Below are positions 10,460-15,483 of a stretch of DNA of 15,483 nucleotides, piece after piece. The number at the start of each line of letters is the position of its first letter. The first letter of the stretch is position 1. A program made the position numbers and the translations under genes. The notes beneath the pieces are model-generated. The model saw nothing but the letters and a program-made list of their open reading frames with translations. It had not been told where the DNA came from and made no database searches. This DNA is from Pelagibius sp041565695 (GTDB lineage: Bacteria > Pseudomonadota > Alphaproteobacteria > Kiloniellales > Kiloniellaceae): NCBI GenBank assembly GCA_041565695.1, contig JBFGUI010000079.1, positions 1 through 15,483 of the forward strand, given 5' to 3'.

Positions 10460-10488
10460 AATGTACCCGCATAGACTTCGGGTGACAA
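10460..10488 (-). promoter_or_regulatory. Predicted dnaA promoter
   Basis: On the minus strand, -35 TTGTCA (10483-10488, five of six consensus bases) and -10 TACATT (10460-10465, four of six) are separated by exactly 17 bp. An A8 tract followed by TAT (10508-10518) lies about 20 bp upstream of the -35 and could act as an UP-like element. Predicted start of transcription is near 10453, about 320 nt before the dnaA ATG. Confidence 0.6.
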
Positions 10489-10610
10489 GCGGATCGAAAA
10501 GAGAACGATATTTTTTTTGCGGCGCGAACCGATCTGCAACACCCCGGAATCGTCTACGCGAGCCGGTCAAAAACACTCGTCGAATTGCGTTGCGCGGATT
10601 CAACAAACAC

Positions 10611-10642
10611 GAAAAACCGCGCCTTCAGTGTCGAAGGCGCGG
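10611..10642 (-). terminator. Intrinsic terminator of rpsT
   Basis: Read on the minus strand: a perfect 10-bp stem (CCGCGCCTTC with GAAGGCGCGG, plus-strand positions 10617-10626 and 10633-10642) with a six-base loop, followed directly by TTTTTC. This is a textbook Rho-independent terminator, 39 bp after the rpsT stop codon. It insulates dnaA from rpsT transcription. Confidence 0.92.
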
Positions 10643-10652
10643 CATCGAAATG

Positions 10653-10672
10653 TCCCGGACTTTTTTCCGGGA
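10653..10672 (-). repeat. Second small hairpin between rpsT stop and terminator
   Basis: TCCCGGA (10653-10659) and TCCGGGA (10666-10672) form a perfect 7-bp stem. On the minus strand the loop is AAAAAG. It starts 8 bases after the rpsT stop codon and precedes the terminator. It has no T-run of its own, so it may be a transcript-stabilising or processing element. Confidence 0.5.
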
Positions 10673-10680
10673 GAAGCGGC

Positions 10681-10944
10681 TCAGGCGATCGCTTTGACGC
10701 GTGCGGAAAGACGCGAAAGCTTGCGCGCAACGGTGTTGCGATGCATGACCCCGCTGCGCACGCCGCGGGCCAGCTCGGGCTGGGCGGCCTTCAGGGCCTC
10801 CTGGGCCTTCGTCTTGTCGCCGCCGGCAATCGCCAGCTCGACCGCTTTCACAAAGGTACGGATACGGCCCACCCGCGCGCGGTTGATGTCCTCGCGGCGG
10901 GCGTTGCGGCGGATCCGCTTCTTGGCAGACTTGTGATGTGCCAT
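10681..10944 (-). CDS. rpsT: 30S ribosomal protein S20
   Basis: Small, basic primary-binding protein of the 30S subunit that contacts 16S rRNA. The 87 residues are the normal length. The N-terminus MAHHKSAKKRIRRNARREDINRARVGRIRTFVKAVE and the C-terminal KAAQPELARGVRSGVMHRNTVARKLSRLSARVKAIA are typical of the family and give the expected all-helical bundle rich in Lys and Arg. Start at ATG 10944, with only a weak Shine-Dalgarno match. It is a single-gene transcription unit: a near-consensus promoter gives a leader of about 33 nt and an intrinsic terminator follows 39 bp after the stop. Confidence 0.97.
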   Translation of the reverse strand: MAHHKSAKKRIRRNARREDINRARVGRIRTFVKAVELAIAGGDKTKAQEALKAAQPELARGVRSGVMHRNTVARKLSRLSARVKAIA

Positions 10945-10983
10945 TGGCTTGAAACGTCGTTCTCAGTGCATGAGGAAGGCGGG

Positions 10984-11012
10984 GTTATAGCCCCCGCTTC
11001 CGGCCTCGTCAA
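10984..11012 (-). promoter_or_regulatory. Predicted rpsT promoter
   Basis: On the minus strand, -35 TTGACG (11007-11012, five of six) and -10 TATAAC (10984-10989, five of six) are separated by exactly 17 bp. This is the best sigma70-type promoter in the window. Predicted start is near 10977, about 33 nt before the rpsT ATG, which suits strong constitutive expression of a ribosomal protein. Confidence 0.8.
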
Positions 11013-11066
11013 GCGGCCTTTGAGCCCCTGAAAAGCGGGCCAAATCAAGGTTAAGGACCCGGCCGC

Positions 11067-11843
11067 TCAGCGGTGCTTCCAGGCCGGCGCGCGCTTTTCG
11101 GCAAACGCGGCCATGCCTTCCTTCTGGTCGTCCAGGGCGAAGGTGGCGTGGAACACCCGCCGCTCGAACCTGATCCCCTCGGCCAGCGTGGTCTCGTAGG
11201 CCCGGTTGACCGCCTCCTTGGCCATCATCACCACCGGGCGGGACAGCCCGGCGATCTTGGCCGCGGTCTTCTTGGCCTCGGCGCGCAGCTCAGCCGCCGG
11301 CACCACCCGCGCCACCAGTCCGGCCCGCTCGGCCTCCTCGGCATCCATCATGCGACCGGTCAGGCAGAGCTCCATGGCCTTCGACTTGCCGACGAAGCGG
11401 GTCAGGCGCTGTGTGCCGCCGGAGCCGGGGATGGTGCCGATGGTGATCTCCGGCTGGCCGAACTTCGCCGTGTCGGCGGCAAGAATGAAGTCACACATCA
11501 TGGCGATCTCGCAGCCACCGCCGAGCGCATAGCCGGCGACGGCGGCAATGACCGGCTTGCGGGTCGTGGCGAGTCGCTCCCAGCCCTCGGTGATAAAATC
11601 CTCGGCATAGGCCTGCTGGTAGGTCTTGTCCTTCATCTCCTTGATGTCGGCGCCGGCAGCGAAGGCCTTCTCGGAGCCGGTGATCAGGATGCAGCCGATG
11701 GCATCGTCGCCTTCCAGGTCGTCGAGCGCGGCTTCGAGCTCCTCGATCAGCGCCTTGCAGAGGGCGTTCAGCGCCTTGGGGCGGTTGAGCGTGATGACCC
11801 CGACGCCGTCTTCCTTTTCGACGATGATGTTCTCGTAGCTCAT
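11067..11843 (-). CDS. Enoyl-CoA hydratase (crotonase family)
   Basis: Hydrates trans-2-enoyl-CoA to 3-hydroxyacyl-CoA in fatty acid beta-oxidation. At 258 residues it has the classical single-domain length. The oxyanion-hole parts are AFAAGADIKEM (about 60-70) and YALGGGCE, and the two catalytic glutamates are Glu112 (GGGCE) and Glu132 (FGQPE), 20 residues apart as in well-studied hydratases. GTIPGSGGTQRL follows. Start chosen at ATG 11843 because AAGGA lies 7 bases upstream and the protein then begins MSYENIIVE, as is typical; an upstream in-frame ATG at 11867 adds eight residues but lacks a good ribosome binding site. It is placed between rpsT and the small exported protein gene, a location recalled for alphaproteobacteria such as Caulobacter. 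Short-chain specificity is likely but not provable here. Confidence 0.93.
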   Translation of the reverse strand: MSYENIIVEKEDGVGVITLNRPKALNALCKALIEELEAALDDLEGDDAIGCILITGSEKAFAAGADIKEMKDKTYQQAYAEDFITEGWERLATTRKPVIAAVAGYALGGGCEIAMMCDFILAADTAKFGQPEITIGTIPGSGGTQRLTRFVGKSKAMELCLTGRMMDAEEAERAGLVARVVPAAELRAEAKKTAAKIAGLSRPVVMMAKEAVNRAYETTLAEGIRFERRVFHATFALDDQKEGMAAFAEKRAPAWKHR

Positions 11844-11908
11844 GGCTTTATCCTTCTTGCCTGCCATCTTGTCTCATGGTTGTGCGCCAAGCCGCGCTGC
11901 TGCCGCCG

Positions 11909-12283
11909 CTATTGCGGCGACAGCCTGAACAGAACGGTAACGCCTGCGGCGCTGCGCGCGAGCTCGAGGCTGAGGCGCTCGCCCTCGCGCAGATAGGCGC
12001 CCGGCTTCTCGCGCCGCCAGCCGAGCTGCGGCAGCGTCTCGTCATAGAAGGCCGTCACCGCCTGCGGCGTCGCCGCGCCGGCCGCGTAGGCCTCGACGAT
12101 ATGGCCTTCCGGCTTGTCGAATATCAAGCCGCTGTCCGGCACCTCCTGCAGCCCGGGCATGAGCGGCAGGTCGGGGATGCCCGCCAGATAGCCTTCGGCG
12201 GCCGCGAGCGGGCCGGCGGCCCCGAGCAGGCCGGCGGCGAGGACGCAGATCACTAGGCAGCGGTGCAGCAGCGCGCGAAGCAT
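11909..12283 (-). CDS. Small exported protein of unknown function
   Basis: I do not recognise a named family. The 124 residues begin with a classical signal peptide: positive n-region MLRALLHR, hydrophobic core LVICVLAAGLLGAAG, and a likely signal peptidase I site near ALAAA|EG (about 29-30, PLAAAEG). No lipobox is apparent, so it is probably a soluble periplasmic protein of about 95 residues. The mature part has IPDLPLMPGLQEVPDSGLIF (36-55), then DKPEGHIVEAYAAG and TAFYDETLPQLGWRR (77-91), followed by beta-like strands with SLELARSAAGVTVLFRL. The gene lies between mutM and the enoyl-CoA hydratase gene, 89 bp after mutM and 65 bp before the hydratase start. Coding rather than spurious: it fills the gap, has a signal peptide and a sensible composition. 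Confidence 0.75.
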   Translation of the reverse strand: MLRALLHRCLVICVLAAGLLGAAGPLAAAEGYLAGIPDLPLMPGLQEVPDSGLIFDKPEGHIVEAYAAGAATPQAVTAFYDETLPQLGWRREKPGAYLREGERLSLELARSAAGVTVLFRLSPQ

Positions 12284-12324
12284 GGCGGTTACCTACCCCA
12301 GCGCCGCCGACAAGAAAACACAAT

Positions 12325-12350
12325 CCTCCCGCGCGGCCCTCCCGCGCGGC
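12325..12350 (-). repeat. Tandem 13-bp repeat after mutM, possible weak terminator
   Basis: Two exact adjacent copies of a 13-base unit (minus strand GCCGCGCGGGAGG), 12325-12337 and 12338-12350, with a degenerate third piece beside them (12351-12363). Each unit contains the self-complementary CCGCGCGG. The two copies (12329-12336 and 12342-12349) can pair as an 8-bp stem with a five-base loop. On the minus strand this is followed by GAGGATTGTGTTTTC, a moderately T-rich tract, so it might terminate mutM transcription weakly. Confidence 0.55.
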
Positions 12351-12372
12351 TCTTCCGCGCGCCATTGCAGGT

Positions 12373-13209
12373 TCAGCGCTGGCAGCGCGGGCAGTAGAAG
12401 GTCGAGCGGCCGCCCTGCACCAGGCGGCGGATCGCAGCGCCGCAGCACTTGCAGGCCGCGCCCTCGCGCCCGTAGACGGCCCACTCGTGCTGGAAATAGC
12501 CGAGCTCGCCGTCGGCCTGCACGTAATCACGCAGGGACGAGCCGCCGGCCTCGATCGCCCGGGTCAGCACCTGGCGCACCGCCGCCGCGAGTTTCTCGGC
12601 GCGTCCGCCCTGCACCGTGTAGGCCTGCCGGCGCGGCGACAGGCCGGCGAAGTAGAGCGCCTCGCAGACATAGATGTTGCCCAGCCCGGCGACGACGCGC
12701 TGGTCCAGCAATGCGGACTTTATGGGCGTTCGTTTGCCTTTCAGGGCAGCCGCGAGGCCGGGGCCGTTGAAATCGTTGCCCAAGGGCTCCGGCCCGAGAT
12801 CGCGCAGCAGCGGGTGGTCCTGCAGCGCCGCAGCCGGCAGCAGGTCCATGATCCCGAAGCGCCGCGTGTCGTTGAAGCGGATCTCGGTGCCCGCCTCGGT
12901 GGTGAAGATCACATGGTCGTGGCGCTGCAAGGCAGGCCGGCGGCCGCCCGGCCGGGTTTCCATGATCAGCATGCGCCCGGACATGCCGAGGTGGCAGAGC
13001 AGCACCTGGCCGTCGTCCAGGTGCAGCAGCATGTACTTGGCCCGCCTCAGGATACGCTCCACCCGGCGGCCAGTAAGGCGCCGGGCGAAGCCTTCGGGCA
13101 GGGGAAAGCGCAGGTCGGCGCGGCGCTGCTCGACCCGCTGCAGGCGGTGGCCTTCCAGCTTGGGGCGCAGGCCGCGCACCACGGTTTCGACTTCGGGCAG
13201 TTCCGGCAT
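12373..13209 (-). CDS. mutM: Formamidopyrimidine-DNA glycosylase (Fpg/MutM)
   Basis: Bifunctional base-excision repair glycosylase/AP lyase that removes 8-oxoguanine and ring-opened purines. The 278 residues start MPELPEVETVVRGL, giving the catalytic N-terminal Pro2 and Glu3. Lys58 in RRAKYMLLHL is the conserved beta-hairpin lysine. HLGMSGRM and the helix-two-turn-helix stretch KSALLDQRVVAGLGNIYVCEAL follow. The C-terminal zinc finger is complete, with CKCC and CPRC supplying the four cysteines and ending CQR. All key residues of an active enzyme are present. It is divergent from ubiE with 80 bp between the starts and is followed on its strand by the small exported protein gene. Confidence 0.97.
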   Translation of the reverse strand: MPELPEVETVVRGLRPKLEGHRLQRVEQRRADLRFPLPEGFARRLTGRRVERILRRAKYMLLHLDDGQVLLCHLGMSGRMLIMETRPGGRRPALQRHDHVIFTTEAGTEIRFNDTRRFGIMDLLPAAALQDHPLLRDLGPEPLGNDFNGPGLAAALKGKRTPIKSALLDQRVVAGLGNIYVCEALYFAGLSPRRQAYTVQGGRAEKLAAAVRQVLTRAIEAGGSSLRDYVQADGELGYFQHEWAVYGREGAACKCCGAAIRRLVQGGRSTFYCPRCQR

Positions 13210-13289
13210 CTTGCGGAGAAGGTTCCAGGCAGAAAACGGGGGACGCGACGAAACGGCGCGCAGAGTAGCGCGCCGCCGCCGCGCGCGCT
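13210..13289. other. Divergent mutM-ubiE intergenic region
   Basis: Only 80 bp separate the two divergent starts, so both promoters must overlap here or inside the genes. The half next to ubiE is an almost pure G/C stretch with several possible short hairpins. I found no convincing -35/-10 pair in either direction. Confidence 0.4.
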
Positions 13290-14135
13290 ATGGTCCGCGC
13301 GATGACCGCACCGCAGACCCCCGAACCGCCGGAAAAGGACCCCCCCGAGGCCGCCGCCTCGCAGGCCGGGCGCACCCATTTCGGCTTCCGCGACGTCGCG
13401 GAGAACGAAAAGCCCTCTCTGGTGCGCGGCGTCTTCGAATCGGTCGCCTCGCGCTACGACCTGATGAACGACCTGATGTCCGGCGGCGTCCACCGGCTGT
13501 GGAAGGCGGCCATGGTGGACTGGCTGAACCCGCGCCCCGGCATCCGGCTGCTCGACACCGCCGGCGGCACCGGGGACATCGCTTTTCGCGTGCTCGACCG
13601 CCTGGAAGCGCAGGGCCACGGCCAAGGAGCTGCGGGCGGCGCGGGGCAGGTCATCGTCTGCGACCTGACCGCCGACATGCTGGCGGTCGGCCGCGACCGC
13701 GCCATCGACCGCGGCACCCTGAAGGGCGTCTTCTGGGTCTGCGGCGACGCCGAGCGGCTGCCGCTGCCCGACCGCTCGGTCACCGCCTACACCATCGCCT
13801 TCGGCCTCCGGAACGTGACCCACATCGACCGCGCCCTGGCCGAGGCGCGCCGCGTGCTGAAGCCCGGCGGCCGCTTTCTCTGCCTTGAGTTCAGCCGGGT
13901 GGTGGTGCCGGTCTTCGCCGAACTCTACGAGCGGTACTCCTTCAAGGTGTTGCCCGCCATGGGCGCCGCCGTCGCCGGCGACCGTGAATCCTATCTCTAT
14001 CTGGCGGAGTCGATCCGCCGCTTCCCGCCGCAGGAGGAGCTGGCCGCGCTGATGGGCGCGGCGGGGCTGGCGCAGGTGCGCTACCGCAACCTCTCCGGCG
14101 GCATCGCGGCGCTGCACTCCGGCTGGCGCATTTAA
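13290..14135 (+). CDS. ubiE: Ubiquinone (menaquinone) biosynthesis C-methyltransferase UbiE
   Basis: SAM-dependent C-methyltransferase that methylates the benzoquinol ring in ubiquinone synthesis. The family hallmark THFGFRDV (29-36) precedes SVASRYDLMNDLMSGG. SAM-binding motif I is LLDTAGGTGD (87-96). CDLTADMLAVGRDRA, FGLRN (171-175), the RVLKPGG post-motif (188-194) and the C-terminal NLSGGIAALHSGWRI complete it. A Gly-rich loop (about 105-119, AQGHGQGAAGGAG) after motif I is longer than in many homologues. Two start codons are possible, 13290 and 13302; neither has a Shine-Dalgarno match. It is followed by ubiB 13 bp downstream, so the two are co-transcribed. With ubiB beside it, ubiquinone is the more likely product. 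Confidence 0.96.
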   Translation: MVRAMTAPQTPEPPEKDPPEAAASQAGRTHFGFRDVAENEKPSLVRGVFESVASRYDLMNDLMSGGVHRLWKAAMVDWLNPRPGIRLLDTAGGTGDIAFRVLDRLEAQGHGQGAAGGAGQVIVCDLTADMLAVGRDRAIDRGTLKGVFWVCGDAERLPLPDRSVTAYTIAFGLRNVTHIDRALAEARRVLKPGGRFLCLEFSRVVVPVFAELYERYSFKVLPAMGAAVAGDRESYLYLAESIRRFPPQEELAALMGAAGLAQVRYRNLSGGIAALHSGWRI

Positions 14136-14148
14136 CCCGAAGACGCCG

Positions 14149-15483
14149 ATGCTCCGCACGCTCCGGTCCCTGCTGCGCTTCCAGCGCATCGCCCGCACCC
14201 TGGCGCGCCACGACGCCCTGGCGCCGCTGGAAGAGGTCGGCATGGCCCCCGGCCTGCTGTGGATCGCCCGGCGCGTCTCGCGCCGCGAGGTGGCGGGCCG
14301 GCCGGGCCAGAAGCTGGCCCGCGCGCTGACCGAGATGGGCCCCAGCTTCATCAAGCTGGGCCAGATGCTCTCGACCCGCGCCGACCTGCTGGGCGAGCAG
14401 GTGGCGCTCGACCTGGCCGAGCTGCAGGACCACCTGCCGCCCTTCGACGGCGCCGAGGCCCAGCGCATCATCGAGCAGGAGCTGGGCCGGCCGGTCGAGG
14501 AGCTGTTTCTCACCTTCGAGTCGGCGCCGGTCTCCGCCGCCTCCATCGCCCAGGTGCATCACGCCACTGTCGCCGTGGACCCCGAGCCCAGCAGCGACGG
14601 CGAAGCGGAAGGGGAGAGCGGCGGAGCGGCACAGGGCCGCAACGCGCCGACGCGCAGCGTGGCGGTCAAGATCCTGCGCCCCGGCATCGAGAAGGCCTTC
14701 GACCGCGACCTCGAGTTCTTCTACTGGCTGGCCGAGTGGGTCGAGCGCGCCCAGCCCAAGCTGCGCCGCTTCCGCCCGGTCGAGGCGGTGCGCGTCTTCG
14801 AGAACACCGTGCGCCTGGAGATGGACCTGCGCATGGAAGGCGCCGCGGCCTCCGAGCTGGCGGAGAACTTCGCCGACGACCCGACCTACAACGTGCCCGA
14901 GATCGACTGGCAGCGCTCTTCGCGCCGCGTCCTGACCATGTCGCTGGTCGACGGCATTTCCATGGACGACCGCGCGGCCCTGCTCGCCGCCGGCCACGAC
15001 CTGCAGGCGGTGCTGACCAAGGCTGCCGGCATCTTCTTCAACCAGGTGTTCCGCGACGGCTTTTTCCACGGCGACCAGCACCCGGGCAACATGTGGGTCG
15101 ACACCGAGGGCAACATCCTGGCCGTCGACTTCGGCATCATGGGGCGCCTCGACTGGCGCACCCGCCGCCACCTGGCGGACATGCTGATCGCCACCCTGGA
15201 GGGCGACTACCACCGCCTGGCCGCGGTCTACATGGAAGCCGGCTACCTGCCCCAGAGCCATCCGCACAGCCACGCTCTGGACGTCTTCGCCCAGGCGCTG
15301 CGCTCGGTCTGCGAGCCGATCGCCGGGCGGCCGCTCAACGAGATCTCCTTCGCGCGGCTGCTGGCGCAGCTGCTGCGCCTCACCGAGTCCTTCGAGCTGC
15401 CGGTGCAGCCGCAGTTGCTGCTGCTGCAGAAGAACATGCTGATGGCCGAGGGCGTGAGCCGGCGGCTCGACCCCTCGCTCAAC
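14149..15483 (+). CDS. ubiB: Ubiquinone biosynthesis accessory ATPase/kinase-like protein UbiB (3' truncated)
   Basis: Membrane-associated atypical kinase-like ATPase of the UbiB/ADCK family needed for ubiquinone synthesis. The frame is open from ATG 14149 to the window edge (445 residues visible). Family motifs in order are KLGQ (69-72, the KxGQ motif), SAASIAQVH (129-137, the Ala-rich loop), VAVKILRPG (171-179, Lys174), the ExD motif EMD (224-226), HGDQHPGN (307-314) and DFG (327-329). The C-terminal hydrophobic part expected in the family lies beyond the edge. Between the Ala-rich loop and Lys174 there is an extra acidic, Gly/Ser-rich stretch (about 143-169), where homologues usually have a short turn. 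It lies 13 bp downstream of ubiE in a likely operon. Confidence 0.95.
   Translation, partial: MLRTLRSLLRFQRIARTLARHDALAPLEEVGMAPGLLWIARRVSRREVAGRPGQKLARALTEMGPSFIKLGQMLSTRADLLGEQVALDLAELQDHLPPFDGAEAQRIIEQELGRPVEELFLTFESAPVSAASIAQVHHATVAVDPEPSSDGEAEGESGGAAQGRNAPTRSVAVKILRPGIEKAFDRDLEFFYWLAEWVERAQPKLRRFRPVEAVRVFENTVRLEMDLRMEGAAASELAENFADDPTYNVPEIDWQRSSRRVLTMSLVDGISMDDRAALLAAGHDLQAVLTKAAGIFFNQVFRDGFFHGDQHPGNMWVDTEGNILAVDFGIMGRLDWRTRRHLADMLIATLEGDYHRLAAVYMEAGYLPQSHPHSHALDVFAQALRSVCEPIAGRPLNEISFARLLAQLLRLTESFELPVQPQLLLLQKNMLMAEGVSRRLDPSLN

Larger units (their letters stand above)
10132..10680 (-). other. rpsT-dnaA intergenic region: AT-rich regulatory region, possible origin-related DNA
   Basis: Largest gene-free stretch in the window (549 bp). 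From rpsT towards dnaA it holds a 7-bp hairpin and the rpsT terminator (10611-10672), an A8 tract (10511-10518, read on the minus strand), a predicted promoter (10460-10488), an AT-rich block (10371-10440, 23 G/C of 70 bases by hand count), a CTAGA/TCTAG inverted repeat (10325-10340), an A7 run on the plus strand (10308-10314) and a short GGCTC/GAGCC hairpin (10286-10298). I scanned both strands for the DnaA-box consensus TTATCCACA and found no match within two mismatches. Small ORFs here look spurious: they lack ribosome binding sites and run across the terminator. An AT-rich block next to dnaA would suit an unwinding element, but without DnaA boxes an origin call is not supported. Confidence 0.5.

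Noticed and set aside
10086..10602. GANTC sites (possible CcrM methylation) around the dnaA upstream region
   Set aside because: Three sites (near 10086, 10548 and 10598) are about what base composition predicts; no enrichment could be claimed.
9925..10697. Several plus-strand frames of 70-140 codons upstream of dnaA
   Set aside because: No ribosome binding sites or recognisable domains; they run through the dnaA N-terminus, the promoter or the rpsT terminator.
11844..11867. Upstream ATG at 11867 as start of the enoyl-CoA hydratase
   Set aside because: No good ribosome binding site, and the extra residues are not typical; ATG 11843 has AAGGA at proper spacing.

Overview
This is a high-GC chromosomal window that reads as an ordinary, well-ordered core region of an alphaproteobacterium. 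A Rhodospirillales-like lineage is my best guess, but the exact taxon cannot be fixed from the sequence. Evidence for Alphaproteobacteria is the neighbour pair rpsT-dnaA, the run mutM / small exported protein / enoyl-CoA hydratase / rpsT / dnaA, and the divergent ubiE-ubiB pair. I see no mobile elements, CRISPR arrays, tRNA or rRNA genes, phage genes or accessory islands.

Layout from left to right. (1) A 5'-truncated Bcr/CflA-type drug-efflux MFS transporter (+) converges on (2) a class A penicillin-binding protein (-), with 15 bp between them. (3) The replication and repair cluster dnaN-recF-gyrB (-) lies close together with 51 and 60 bp gaps. dnaN has its own predicted promoter and a leader of about 235 nt. 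(4) dnaA (-) follows a 549-bp gene-free region that holds a good sigma70-type promoter, an AT-rich block and the rpsT terminator. (5) rpsT (-) has a near-consensus promoter and a perfect 10-bp intrinsic terminator. (6) A crotonase-family enoyl-CoA hydratase, a 124-residue protein with a signal peptide, and mutM follow (all -). (7) ubiE and ubiB (+) diverge from mutM and serve ubiquinone synthesis; ubiB runs off the right edge.

The genes combine replication initiation (DnaA), the sliding clamp (DnaN), gap repair (RecF), supercoiling control (GyrB), oxidised-base repair (MutM), a ribosomal protein, peptidoglycan synthesis and respiratory quinone biosynthesis. I looked for an undescribed system and did not find one. 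The points worth a second look are regulatory or structural: the dnaA upstream region, which has an AT-rich block but no recognisable DnaA boxes; the structured dnaN leader; the unusual start region of recF; a strong hairpin whose loop holds the recF stop codon; a low-complexity insertion in the ATP-binding part of UbiB; and a tandem repeat after mutM.
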